This document shows, piece by piece, positions 17,405-26,748 of a stretch of DNA of 64,000 bases (its first letter is position 1; the number at the start of each line of letters is the position of its first letter). The position numbers and the translations under genes are program-made. The notes beneath the pieces were generated by a model that was given only the letters and a program-made list of their open reading frames with translations, was not told the DNA's origin and did no database searches. The stretch comes from Bhargavaea ullalensis. Lineage in GTDB: Bacteria > Bacillota > Bacilli > Bacillales_A > Planococcaceae. Location of the stretch: assembly GCF_040545425.1 (NCBI RefSeq), contig NZ_JBEPLW010000007.1; one strand, given 5' to 3'.

Positions 17405-19303
17405 ATGAAGATTAATCCACGTCTCCTGCTACCGTTTTTATCTGTTCTGTTGATTTTGGGGGTTCCTCTTCAAACAAGTGCAGCCGGCAAGTTTGTCGAC
17501 ACCGGCAATACAGAGTTTGAGCAGCACGTTGACTTCATCGCCGGCAAGGGCATCATCAGCGGCTACGAAGAAAACGGCAAATCCCTCTTCAAGCCGAATC
17601 AGCCGGTCACCCGTTTCCAGGCAGCCAAAATGCTCGTGATTGCAACAGGCAATGAGAATATGGATGCCTCGGAATACACGTTCCCCGACCTCAAGTCGGA
17701 TGAAGCAAAAAAATACGTCGGCATCGCGACAAAGCTCGGATTTTTCTCGGGCTATTCGGATGGCACGTTCAAGCCGATGCGAACACTGAAGCGCGGCCAA
17801 ATGATCAAGGTCTTGGCCAATGCATTCAACGTGGAGGAACCGATTACCGTTGAAAAACCACTGATGTTTTCTGACGTTGAGATCGGCTATGAAAATGCCT
17901 CCAAACTGAATGGACTTTATTACAATGGAATCGCCCAGGGATCCCTAGGCGAATTCCGAACCGGCTCCGAACTTTCCCGCGCGCAGTTCTCCATGTTCCT
18001 TGCCCGTGCGATGGATGCGAAGTTCCGCCTCAAAGTTGCACCGGTAAACAACACCGTGATTGCCAATGCCCGTGTGCATAAAAACCTGGGGAGCTCGCTG
18101 AATATCCGAAGCACTCCTTCAACAAACGGCAAGGTAATCGGTAAGCTGGCGCCGGACTCCCTCGTCGCCATCGTTAAAAACAATAACTTGAAGACGAGCG
18201 AATGGGTGCAGATCCGCTACGAAAAAGGGCCGGCCTATATTAACGCCGGTTCTGACTACGTCTCCATGCTGGACTCGGACAGCCAGGAAATCGGGTCCGC
18301 AACGCATGCCGTCAAAGTGAACACGAAAGATGCATCAGATCCAGTTCTTAACGTCCGTTCTCAGCCTTCCATCAGCGGCATCGTCATCGGTCAGCTGAAA
18401 AACGGTGATGTCATTGACGTGTATGGCGCTAAAGCGGGCTGGAATCTCGTAATTTACAATGGCCTGCCAGGCTATATCCAATCGGCATACACGGAAAAGG
18501 TAGAAGCACCGCCCGCTCCTCCAAAACCGCCGGTCGCTCCTGCCGGCAATGTCGTCGGCAAAGTGACGGTCAATAGTCTCAATGTGCGCCAGGGGCCTTC
18601 AGATTCTTCCGCTTCTCTCGGAACGCTTGGCAAAGGTGCCCAAGTCTCTGTGAAAAAGATTGACGGCTGGTGGGCACAGATTGACTACAACGGCCGCACC
18701 GCCTATGTACACAAGACATTCCTGAAACTGAAGAATACGACAGGCTCGATCCTGCAAAACCGTATCTTCGTAGTGGACGCCGGCCATGGCGGCTCCGATC
18801 CGGGCACATCCAAGAATAATGTCACCGAGAAAGCCATTACGCTAAAAGTTTCCAAGAAGGTCGAACAGAAACTGAAGGCTGCAGGAGCTACAGTCTATAT
18901 GACACGCACGGGTGACACTTATCCGTCGCTTAAGGACCGGGTCAATTATGCCAATCAGAAGCTGGCTGAAACGTTCGTCAGCATCCATGTGAACTCTGCA
19001 GGTGCAACGTCTGCAAAAGGTTCGGAGGTATTTTTCAACACATCCAAGAACATGAATGCCTCTGAAAGCAGCTTCCTTGCCTATGACGTCCAGCAGCGCC
19101 TCGTTAAAGACGTCGGCATGCTGAACCGTGGAAGCAAAGACAGTGAATTTTACGTCGTCAAGAACAACAATATGCCGGCCATCCTCGTGGAACTGGGCTT
19201 CATCACGAACCCTCAAGATTTCGCAAAGCTGACAAGCGACGCATACCTCGAAAAGTATGCGCAGGCAATTTACAACGGGATTGTGGATTACTACAACCGT
19301 TAA
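17405..19303 (+). CDS. SLH-SH3b N-acetylmuramoyl-L-alanine amidase
   Basis: A 632-residue wall hydrolase. A signal peptide ends at TSA-A (about residue 26). Three SLH repeats (about 30-205; PVTRFQAA, LKRGQMIK, LSRAQFSM) are followed by three bacterial SH3 domains (about 220-285, 300-360 and 380-440), each with an LN(I/V)R core, and a Pro-rich linker. The C-terminal amidase_3 domain (about 450-630) shows VVDAGHGGSDPG, SIHVNSAG and VELGFITNPQD, giving zinc ligands and catalytic Glu. It cuts the bond between MurNAc and L-Ala. Start ATG 17405 has AGGAGG. It is a single gene with terminators on both sides. Confidence 0.95.
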   Translation: MKINPRLLLPFLSVLLILGVPLQTSAAGKFVDTGNTEFEQHVDFIAGKGIISGYEENGKSLFKPNQPVTRFQAAKMLVIATGNENMDASEYTFPDLKSDEAKKYVGIATKLGFFSGYSDGTFKPMRTLKRGQMIKVLANAFNVEEPITVEKPLMFSDVEIGYENASKLNGLYYNGIAQGSLGEFRTGSELSRAQFSMFLARAMDAKFRLKVAPVNNTVIANARVHKNLGSSLNIRSTPSTNGKVIGKLAPDSLVAIVKNNNLKTSEWVQIRYEKGPAYINAGSDYVSMLDSDSQEIGSATHAVKVNTKDASDPVLNVRSQPSISGIVIGQLKNGDVIDVYGAKAGWNLVIYNGLPGYIQSAYTEKVEAPPAPPKPPVAPAGNVVGKVTVNSLNVRQGPSDSSASLGTLGKGAQVSVKKIDGWWAQIDYNGRTAYVHKTFLKLKNTTGSILQNRIFVVDAGHGGSDPGTSKNNVTEKAITLKVSKKVEQKLKAAGATVYMTRTGDTYPSLKDRVNYANQKLAETFVSIHVNSAGATSAKGSEVFFNTSKNMNASESSFLAYDVQQRLVKDVGMLNRGSKDSEFYVVKNNNMPAILVELGFITNPQDFAKLTSDAYLEKYAQAIYNGIVDYYNR

Positions 19304-19308
19304 AAAGA

Positions 19309-19355
19309 AAAGGCGAGATTGCACCCGGTAAACGGGTTGCCATCTCGCCTTTTTC
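19309..19355. terminator. Bidirectional terminator, shared family
   Basis: AGGCGAGAT (19311-19319) pairs with ATCTCGCCT (19342-19350), with A and T runs on the outer sides. It serves the amidase gene and possibly the convergent deacetylase gene. Its inner sequence resembles the hairpins at 20815 and 29793. Confidence 0.85.
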
Positions 19356-19441
19356 TATTGAATCCATCACACGATAATCAGCCTGTCCTCCTCCACGGCA
19401 ACACAATAAGAGCCACTACTCTACTATGCCGGAGTCTCGGC

Positions 19442-20635
19442 TTAAAACTCTACTTCTTTCCATTCAGTTGTCTTTGTTCCGTCTTTCCTTGTGAAGATTA
19501 CTTTCAATTCATACTTTCCGCTCAGTCCTTCACCATTATCCTTCTCTATCACCATTTGATTATCGTCTATTGATGTATGGGCACTTTCTCCAAAATTCCT
19601 GACAAACCTTTCATCTCTCCATAGTTCATAGCGGACCTCAGACAGACTGGTGCCGTTTTGGTAAGCGTCATTCTGTAGGAATGACGCAGCCACCCAGTCT
19701 CCTTCGTACTGGAATAAGGACACACGCGGTTCGTTCGGCTTCTCTTCCTTTTTAAATTCGGCAAACTGATCTGTATACCAGAGCGGATCTTTCATGGATG
19801 AGCCATTGAACCGCTTGAGCTGCATCTTATTCGAATTAAACGTGTTCACGCCTGTCACTGTAGTATAGACCATTGTAAAACCGGATTCTTTTACTGCCTC
19901 CGCAGAGATGTCATCATATGCACCAAACGGATAGGCGAACGCTCTTGGCGGAGCGCCGAGTTCTCTTTCAATAATTTCATTGGACAGAGCCAAATCATCC
20001 AAAATCATTTTCTTTCGCCGGGCATCCGTGATTTCTTTCCCGTCGGTGTCCAGGTTTGTGATGAAGGCTTCTTTTCCGCTTTCATTGTCATGGCGCAGAT
20101 GAAGCGCATTTGTATGGTTCCCGATTTCAAAGACTCCGGAATCCCGCATTTCCTTGATCTGTTCCCAAGATGCCATTGGGAGGCCTACGCGTTCTCCTTT
20201 TTCAACATTGTCAGTGATGACAAACATAATCGCCTTGAATCCTTCTTCTTTTAAAATCGGATAAGCGGTTTTATAGACGCTTTCGTATCCATCATCCACT
20301 GTGATTAAAATTGGATTTGGAGGGAGCCATGCCTCACCGTTCAAATAAGCCTCCAGCTCGGTATTGCTGATGCTGGTATACCCCATTGCCTTGAAGTGTC
20401 TTAGCTGTGCCCTGAAATCTTCGGCTCGGGTGTTGATGGAAACGTGGTCGGATTCTTCATCGAACATATGGTAATTCACCACGGGGATGACCGTGTTGCT
20501 GTCCGTTATATGACTGAGCACTTTTTCCTCTCCCGCTTCGTTTTTGGGAGCATCTTTTTTGCTCCCCATCAATCCGATCCCTGCAATTAAAAGAGCTGCC
20601 ATGAAGACCGGGATCACAATCTTGAGTTTGTTCAT
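19442..20635 (-). CDS. Membrane-anchored polysaccharide deacetylase (NodB family)
   Basis: A 397-residue protein with an N-terminal hydrophobic anchor (residues about 5-24) and no clear cleavage site. The CE4/NodB domain (about 50-290) opens with VVNYHMF, then TVDDGYE (metal Asp pair; Val replaces the usual Phe), then the HTNALH metal-binding motif and YPFGAYDD. This pattern is closest to PgaB/IcaB-type deacetylases acting on exported GlcNAc polymers, but peptidoglycan is also possible. The last 100 residues look like an Ig-like beta domain. It is convergent with the amidase gene. The ribosome site before ATG 20635 is a modest GAGGAT. Confidence 0.9.
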   Translation of the reverse strand: MNKLKIVIPVFMAALLIAGIGLMGSKKDAPKNEAGEEKVLSHITDSNTVIPVVNYHMFDEESDHVSINTRAEDFRAQLRHFKAMGYTSISNTELEAYLNGEAWLPPNPILITVDDGYESVYKTAYPILKEEGFKAIMFVITDNVEKGERVGLPMASWEQIKEMRDSGVFEIGNHTNALHLRHDNESGKEAFITNLDTDGKEITDARRKKMILDDLALSNEIIERELGAPPRAFAYPFGAYDDISAEAVKESGFTMVYTTVTGVNTFNSNKMQLKRFNGSSMKDPLWYTDQFAEFKKEEKPNEPRVSLFQYEGDWVAASFLQNDAYQNGTSLSEVRYELWRDERFVRNFGESAHTSIDDNQMVIEKDNGEGLSGKYELKVIFTRKDGTKTTEWKEVEF

Positions 20636-20814
20636 TTCATAATCCTCTTTTCGTCCGTGCTTTTTACCATTAAATCAGGAAGGTTTTAAATCTCCTGCCT
20701 CCTGGATCATGCCTGCGATATCTTCTCTGTCCCCCTTTGATGAATGCCTGGCATGATTTTCCCTTAAACCATATAAAGTGTATCACTTTTTGGTCCCGCG
20801 GAGCTTGGCGGGGA

Positions 20815-20860
20815 TAAAAAAGAAGATTGCAGCCCAACAGCGGGCGCAATCTTCTTTTTT
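20815..20860. terminator. Terminator of the nucleotidase gene, shared family
   Basis: GAAGATTGC (20822-20830) pairs with GCAATCTTC (20846-20854), with A and T runs outside. It follows the minus-strand nucleotidase stop and shares its inner AGATTGCA core with two other terminators. Confidence 0.85.
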
Positions 20861-20893
20861 TCACTTCGATCATTACAGCGTTTGAACAACAGT

Positions 20894-23071
20894 TTAATCT
20901 TCTTTTACAATCAATCCACGGCCGTTAGAGAAAATTTTGGCAGCCTGCGCCCGGCTTGTTGATTCGAGCGGCCGGAACTTCGTGCCGTTATGAGAGCCGT
21001 CGACAATCCCATTCTCATAGAGGAATGCGATGGCATCCAATGTCTCTTCATCCGATCCGCCGATGTCTTCGAATGGAACTTTTGAAAGGTCTCCTTCATA
21101 CGTCTTTCCGTTCTGAAGCTCATACACCCGCTTCAGCATGAGGGCGAGCTGGGCACGCTTCACCGGTTCGTTAGGCATGAAATTGCCATTGGAACCTTTG
21201 ATAATTCCATATTCCTGTGCCGCCGCCACTTCGGCTTTTGTCTCCGGTCTCATGTTTCCAAGATCCTTAAAGTCCGACGTCTTGCCCTCTGTTTCAAGAC
21301 CGAGTGCACGGACGAGGATGCTCGTTGCCTGGGTCCTGGAAAGGACCTTGTTTGTCCCATAAGTCGTGGCCGTATTCCCCTGAATGATATCACGGTAGTA
21401 GAGATCTCGGATGAACGGTGTGAATTCATTGTTTGGATCCACATCCGTGAACGGCATGCTTGCAACAATGCGATTCTCCTTTTCCGGTGAAACCTTGTCG
21501 AATTGCTGGATATAGTCAATGAACATCTCCCAGTCGACATTGCCCGGCTCACTCACGCGGCCTTCTTCATATGCTTTGGCGAACATGTCGTAGCCGTCGC
21601 CGCCTGCTGCGGTGAATGTGTTGGTGGCAACATAATAATCCGCTTTTGGATCGATTGCCTTGTAGCCGTCTTTCGTGTGGACCTGCACGTCACGGACACG
21701 CTTGCCCGGTTCCGCCTTGCCGTCAAAGCTGTATTTCATCCCGGAAACATGCAGGAATCCGCCGTTCTCTTTCGGGAACATACGGACGCTGTGTTCCAGT
21801 GCAGCCGTGATTTCCGCTCCTGACAGCTTGGCTATGCCGAGCGTGTTGCCAAACGGCATGACGGTCATGACTTCTCCGACTGTAATTGGCCCTTCATTGA
21901 TGCCGGCACGGATTCCACCGCCGTTCGTCATGGCAATGGTCACATCCGGATTAATGGCTTTTGCTGTTTCCAGCATGCCGTCTGTAATCAGGTTTCCGAG
22001 GTTTGTTTCTCCTGCACGGACACCCCAGAGACCGCGAGAACCGTCCAGCGGCACAGTGGCATTCACGCCAGTGGATTCGTTCATTGTCTCTGCAATGGCT
22101 TCATCGTATTCTTTCAGAAGTTCGGCAGCTTCTGCATCGTCTTCTGCCTCTTTTGTCGGATGAAGACCACCGTCAACCTGGGTGATGACGCCGTTTTCAT
22201 CAAATGTCACGTTAAGCTCACCGATATTGTCGGCATATTGACCTGTCTGGACAATAACCGTTGGTTTGCCATGATTGTCCACTTTGACCGGCTCTTTGAG
22301 TGCCGTGTGGGAGTGGCCGCCAACGATGATGTCGATGCCCTGGACTTTTTCGGCAAGAAGCTTGTCATTGCCGAACTCCGGATTGCTTTCAAAGCCCATG
22401 TGTGTGATGGCGATGATTTTGTTGACGCCTTTTTCTTCGAACTTGGCGACGACTTCATTTGCGGCTTTTTCATAATTGCTGAACTTAACATCATTGGAGC
22501 TGGAGATTGTCGGCGTCTCCTCGGTGGTCAATCCGAAAATCCCCACCTTTTCCCCCCCTACTTCCTTGATGATGCCTTTATAAAACTTACCGCCTTCAAA
22601 TTCTTCAGTGACATCTCCGCCGATCAGGTCCTTGAAAGTGCCATAAGCAGAGAAGTCCGTATTGGCACTGACAATCGGGAATTCAGTTTGGCTGACAAAG
22701 TCTGCAAGCGTCTTGTGGTCTTCCTCAACAGAACCCCGGTCAAACTCATGGTTTCCAAATGTCATTGCATCGTAACCGAGGTAGTTCATGAGCTTCAAAT
22801 CAGCAAGCCCGTGGAACTGGTTGAAGTAAAGTGTGCCCGAGAATACGTCCCCTGCATCGAGAAGCACGTTGTTCGAATTTTCCTTCTTCAACTGCTTGAT
22901 AATCGTTGCCCGTTTCGCTCCATTCTCCAAATGGGCGTGCGTATCGTTCGTGTGAATGACAGTCAGCTCGAAGTCTCCTCCGGCAGCCTTTGTCTGGGCC
23001 GGAGCCTGAACGCCGAAAAGCGCTAATGCGAGTGCTGCGGACGCCGTTGCCTTGATCCATTTTCCGTTCAT
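20894..23071 (-). CDS. 5'-nucleotidase/UDP-sugar hydrolase family protein with SLH repeats
   Basis: A 725-residue exoenzyme. After a signal peptide (about 29 residues) comes a calcineurin-like metallophosphatase domain with VIHTNDTHAH (Asp43, His45), DAGDVFSG, TFGNHEFDRG and VGGHSHT, which bind two metals. The C-terminal 5'-nucleotidase domain carries TNGGGIRAGI and PFGNTL. Three SLH repeats end the protein (about 545-725; LSRTQATS, VKRAQLAL, TSRAQAAK). It would release phosphate and nucleosides from nucleotides at the cell surface, pairing with the secreted nuclease at 34117. Phosphate or UDP-sugar substrates are equally possible. Confidence 0.93.
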   Translation of the reverse strand: MNGKWIKATASAALALALFGVQAPAQTKAAGGDFELTVIHTNDTHAHLENGAKRATIIKQLKKENSNNVLLDAGDVFSGTLYFNQFHGLADLKLMNYLGYDAMTFGNHEFDRGSVEEDHKTLADFVSQTEFPIVSANTDFSAYGTFKDLIGGDVTEEFEGGKFYKGIIKEVGGEKVGIFGLTTEETPTISSSNDVKFSNYEKAANEVVAKFEEKGVNKIIAITHMGFESNPEFGNDKLLAEKVQGIDIIVGGHSHTALKEPVKVDNHGKPTVIVQTGQYADNIGELNVTFDENGVITQVDGGLHPTKEAEDDAEAAELLKEYDEAIAETMNESTGVNATVPLDGSRGLWGVRAGETNLGNLITDGMLETAKAINPDVTIAMTNGGGIRAGINEGPITVGEVMTVMPFGNTLGIAKLSGAEITAALEHSVRMFPKENGGFLHVSGMKYSFDGKAEPGKRVRDVQVHTKDGYKAIDPKADYYVATNTFTAAGGDGYDMFAKAYEEGRVSEPGNVDWEMFIDYIQQFDKVSPEKENRIVASMPFTDVDPNNEFTPFIRDLYYRDIIQGNTATTYGTNKVLSRTQATSILVRALGLETEGKTSDFKDLGNMRPETKAEVAAAQEYGIIKGSNGNFMPNEPVKRAQLALMLKRVYELQNGKTYEGDLSKVPFEDIGGSDEETLDAIAFLYENGIVDGSHNGTKFRPLESTSRAQAAKIFSNGRGLIVKED

Positions 23072-23248
23072 CCTACACCATCCTATCTTTTTATTTTCCC
23101 GCTTCTATTTATAAAGCGGTCACTCGCTTTCATTCTACCATTCGGGCAATAGTTTGAATATGAGCAATTGCACGGTTAGCAGTAAAAGTATGGAATGAAC
23201 ACAGTGTTTTGGACCTAAATGACAACATATTTCGGAACACTTCAGGTT

Positions 23249-23316
23249 TGTAATCTATTTGTAATCAAAACGTAATCTATCAGACTATTGTTTGGGGCAG
23301 GGTGAACAGATACAAT
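23249..23316 (+). promoter_or_regulatory. WalR-type boxes and promoter of the LysM-NlpC/P60 gene
   Basis: TGTAAT (23249) and TGTAAT (23260) are separated by exactly 5 bases, and CGTAAT follows in the same 11-bp phase at 23271. Downstream lie TTGTTT (23288-23293), 17 bases and TACAAT (23311-23316). Upstream placement of the boxes suits activation. Confidence 0.8.
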
Positions 23317-23353
23317 GGGAATCAGGTGAATTCGTGAAAAAGGAGAATCAGTG

Positions 23354-24670
23354 ATGAAAAAGATCGCATTTTCGGTGTTGACGACGTCTGCACTTGCAGT
23401 CATCATTGCAACACCGGGCGAAGCGGAAGCCGCTTCGGACTCGTACGCGGTACAATCGGGCGACTCTCTCTGGAAGATCGCATCGAAGCATCAGATCTCC
23501 ATCGCTCAGCTGAAAACATTGAACAACCTTTCCACAGACGTCATTTATCCGGGCCAGAAGCTCACCATCAGTCTTCCGGCAGAAGCAGCCACTGCCGCCG
23601 GGCACTCGAAGGCGCAGGAAGTCGCAATGGCATCTCCGCCCAAGACGGCCGTGTCCGACTCGTTTGTCTACACCGTCAAAGGCGGAGACTCCCTCAGCAA
23701 AATTGCTTCCATACATAAGACGACAGTCACCAAGCTGAAGGAATTGAACGGACTGTCCGGCGATCTGATCCTCGTCGGCCAGAAATTGAAAGTGGCAGGC
23801 ACCCCTGTCCAGCAGGCAGCCAAGCCTGCGGCAAAACCGGTCCAGAAACCGGCGCAAAAACCTTCTGCCTCTGCCCCGTCCGGTACCTACATCGTCCAAA
23901 GCGGTGATACCCTGTCGGCAATCGGCATGGCTACGGGAGCTTCGGTCGATCAGTTGATGAAGTGGAACGGGCTCACCTCCCACATCATCCGTGTTGGCCA
24001 GAAACTGAAGGTGGACGGCAGCTCTGCTTCCGCGAAACCTGAAAGCAGCGGCAACATCGTGCAGACATCCAAGCCGGTCACCAAGCCGAAACCGGCTCCT
24101 GCGGCGGACACTTACACGATCCAGAGCGGGGACACGCTTTCCGCGATCGGGCAAAAGTACGGTGTCACGGTCACGGACCTGATGACCTGGAACAATCTGT
24201 CGAATTACAACATCCATGTGGGACAAAAGCTGAAAGTGAAAGGCGGCTCCGTCTCAACCAGCAAGCCGCCGCAGGGCAACCAGTCTTCAGCCGCTCCTCC
24301 TGCCGCATCCGCATCTTCACCTGTCGACGCAGCGATGGCGGTCATCGGCACGCCTTACCTGTGGGCAGGAACCACGCCTGCCGGGTTCGACTGCAGCGGC
24401 TTCATCTGGTATGCATTCAAGACCGGAGGCGCTGATATCGCCCGTACGAACGTCGAAGGCTACTTCAGCCGCTCGTTTTACGTTGACAGCCCGCAGCCCG
24501 GAGATCTCGTCTTCTTCAACAACACTTACAAAAAAGGCCTTTCCCATATGGGCATCTATCTCGGCGGGGGCAAATTTGTCCATGCCAGCACATCCCAGGG
24601 CGTCACCATCTCTCATATAAATGATGCCTACTGGAAAGACAAGTTCGACAGTTTCAAGAGGTTCTATTGA
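23354..24670 (+). CDS. Secreted LysM-NlpC/P60 endopeptidase with four LysM repeats
   Basis: A 438-residue wall hydrolase (positions here count from GTG 23351; ATG 23354 is better placed from AAGGAG). A signal peptide ends near residue 28. Four LysM repeats (about 31-74, 105-148, 179-222, 254-297), each opening with V-x-S/G-GDxL, bind glycan strands, separated by Ala/Pro/Lys-rich linkers. The NlpC/P60 domain (about 322-440) has Cys348 (GFDCSGF) and His in LSHMGIYL. The architecture is that of LytE and CwlS, which cut stem peptides during elongation and separation. The WalR-type promoter agrees with the WalR control known for LytE and YocH. A terminator follows directly. Confidence 0.95.
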   Translation: MKKIAFSVLTTSALAVIIATPGEAEAASDSYAVQSGDSLWKIASKHQISIAQLKTLNNLSTDVIYPGQKLTISLPAEAATAAGHSKAQEVAMASPPKTAVSDSFVYTVKGGDSLSKIASIHKTTVTKLKELNGLSGDLILVGQKLKVAGTPVQQAAKPAAKPVQKPAQKPSASAPSGTYIVQSGDTLSAIGMATGASVDQLMKWNGLTSHIIRVGQKLKVDGSSASAKPESSGNIVQTSKPVTKPKPAPAADTYTIQSGDTLSAIGQKYGVTVTDLMTWNNLSNYNIHVGQKLKVKGGSVSTSKPPQGNQSSAAPPAASASSPVDAAMAVIGTPYLWAGTTPAGFDCSGFIWYAFKTGGADIARTNVEGYFSRSFYVDSPQPGDLVFFNNTYKKGLSHMGIYLGGGKFVHASTSQGVTISHINDAYWKDKFDSFKRFY

Positions 24671-24678
24671 TCCAAGAA

Positions 24679-24718
24679 GCAGGCGCACCCCACTGCGGGA
24701 TGCGCCTGCTTTTTTTTT
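24679..24718 (+). terminator. Terminator of the LysM-NlpC/P60 gene
   Basis: An AGCAGGCGCA stem with its complement is followed by nine T. Confidence 0.92.
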
Positions 24719-24819
24719 GGTATTTTCGAGCAAAACAACTGCTTCAAGAAAGGCCGGAACTTTTCGGGGAACCAAAGGAACGCTCGGCTGTGCAGCGTCC
24801 TGCCATCCACTTCGCTTTC

Positions 24820-26685
24820 TTACTTTATAGGCTCAAACAATTTCTTCTTCGAGTATTGATCGCCGAAGAGAATGTCGTATTGGATCATGCGGTAATCCGT
24901 CTCATACACACGATCCCCCTTCGGTGTATTCGGATGCAGGCCGCCTTCTTTATCCACCTTGATCTCCCGCGAGAACCCTGGAAGATTTTCTGACATCCTG
25001 CCCAGGAATTCATGGAAGAGGGGCCTTGGAAGGCCCGCCATTTTGAGTGCCTCCGGACCTACAAATGCCGCGCTCAGCGTATCGATATCCGGTTGAGGAG
25101 CTCCGAAGTTGTTCCAAAAGACGAGCGGCGTGCGTCTCATCTTGAATGTCTGTTCAATCGGCCATCCCTCTTCCCCTTTGCCTGGAGGGACATAGCCTGC
25201 TTCCCGGTATGCCTGAAAGTCCAGGCCGAGTGAAGGCATATGGTCACCGAAGAAGACAACGACTGTTGGCTCGCCGGACTCTTCAAGGTGCGCCAGCAGA
25301 TCGGCCAAAGCCTGGTCAGCATCGGAAACCCCCTGTGCATACAGATCGACAATCGATCGCATCTCAGGGGACAATCCTCCACCTTCTGACTTGATCCGCT
25401 CTTCTTCGTAGCGGCCCGGGTTATAGGAAATATGGTTCTGCATCGTCACGGCATACAAGAAGAGCGGGTCATCGGATGCTTCCACCTGACGGATGATCTC
25501 TCTCGTCACTTCCACATCGCCGACATACGGACCAACATACTCAGGGTTGTCGAGCCTGTCAATATCCAGGAAATCATCAAACCCGAAATGCTCGTACACG
25601 TTCTCGCGGTTCCAGAACCACTTTGGATAAGGATGAACAGCCAGGGTGCGGTACCCGAAAGACTTCAGGTAGGTCGGCAATGCCGGAATATCGCGCGTGA
25701 CATATTGCTGGTAGGGAACAGAGCCATTCGGAAGGAAGGTGTTCGTCATTCCCGTGAGCACTTCAAATTCTGAGTTCGCGGTGCCCCCGCCGAACACCGG
25801 CGCCAGGAACCAGCCGCTCTGCAGGTCACGGACGTGTGGCATCGGATCTTGGTTGAACTTCAGGTCCTCGCTCAGCTTTGTCGGATCCCAATACGCTTCA
25901 TTCATGATCATAATGATGTTCGGTTTCACTTCGGGATCGCCCGCCGCCGCTTCACCGGCATCATTCCCGATTTCTTTTCCGATGTCTGCCATCTTGTCTT
26001 TGCCGTAGCCGGACGGCGGCAGGACGATTGCGCTCTGTGCATTTAGAAGAAAGGCAACAAAAAATCCGTTCGTCGTGTAGTTGTCATTCTGGTTCCATGT
26101 CCTGTTCAGAATGCCGAGCCGGTCTTCAAGCATCTCCCCCGCTGCCGGTACACTGCGGTAAAAGACGAAAGCTGACAAGAACAAAAGTCCCACGATCCCC
26201 ATAGTAAGCCGGCCCCACCACGGAAACTTCACCAGGCGAGGCGGCTTTTTCAGACGGATGATCACAACGAGTGCCACGATGGCCAGCAGGATGACCACGG
26301 CTATTGTGATCAGCCTCGGTATATTGATTTGCTCGGCCAGATTCGGCAACAGATTGATGACATTGTTATATAGGAAGAGATCCCACGGATACAGGTTCTC
26401 ACCCAGAAAGCCAAACTTAAAGTAAGACACGGCGGCAAGTCCGGCTGCGACCAGATTTGTAAAGATAAAGCTGATCATGAACCGGTTTGTTACAGCTAAC
26501 AAAATCAAAAATAGCATGAATACGATCAGGACATTGAGCAGAAAAGCAGTGGTGCCCGTCGTTTTCAACCATTCGATCCGCTCTTCCGCATTTTGGTGAA
26601 GCTTCGCCTCAAGCATGATGACAAGAACACTGCTGTATAGTGCCATAGCGGCAAGCACAAGTCCATTTTTCACATATTTATTCAT
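24820..26685 (-). CDS. LTA synthase family membrane sulfatase-fold protein
   Basis: A 621-residue protein with five N-terminal membrane segments (about residues 9-200) and a large extracellular sulfatase-fold domain. IIMIMNEAYWD carries the metal-binding Glu, GGGTANSEFE holds the Thr at the nucleophile position of LtaS, and VVFFGDHMPS supplies further metal ligands. The family transfers glycerol phosphate from phosphatidylglycerol to lipoteichoic acid or related polymers. Start ATG 26685 has AAAGGAAG. It follows a four-gene sugar-transfer set in the same direction, past a terminator-like hairpin, so the polymer it builds may be the one decorated. Confidence 0.9.
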   Translation of the reverse strand: MNKYVKNGLVLAAMALYSSVLVIMLEAKLHQNAEERIEWLKTTGTTAFLLNVLIVFMLFLILLAVTNRFMISFIFTNLVAAGLAAVSYFKFGFLGENLYPWDLFLYNNVINLLPNLAEQINIPRLITIAVVILLAIVALVVIIRLKKPPRLVKFPWWGRLTMGIVGLLFLSAFVFYRSVPAAGEMLEDRLGILNRTWNQNDNYTTNGFFVAFLLNAQSAIVLPPSGYGKDKMADIGKEIGNDAGEAAAGDPEVKPNIIMIMNEAYWDPTKLSEDLKFNQDPMPHVRDLQSGWFLAPVFGGGTANSEFEVLTGMTNTFLPNGSVPYQQYVTRDIPALPTYLKSFGYRTLAVHPYPKWFWNRENVYEHFGFDDFLDIDRLDNPEYVGPYVGDVEVTREIIRQVEASDDPLFLYAVTMQNHISYNPGRYEEERIKSEGGGLSPEMRSIVDLYAQGVSDADQALADLLAHLEESGEPTVVVFFGDHMPSLGLDFQAYREAGYVPPGKGEEGWPIEQTFKMRRTPLVFWNNFGAPQPDIDTLSAAFVGPEALKMAGLPRPLFHEFLGRMSENLPGFSREIKVDKEGGLHPNTPKGDRVYETDYRMIQYDILFGDQYSKKKLFEPIK

Positions 26686-26706
26686 TTACTGCCACTTCCT
26701 TTCAGA

Positions 26707-26735
26707 GAAAAGCCGAGCCGTCTGACCGGCCCGGC
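26707..26735 (-). terminator. Hairpin between the GT-C and LTA synthase-like genes
   Basis: On the minus strand GCCGGGCCG and CGGCTCGGC pair over 6 bases, followed by TTTTCTC. Some read-through into the LTA synthase-like gene is likely. Confidence 0.65.
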
Positions 26736-26748
26736 CTCTTGTGAACGT

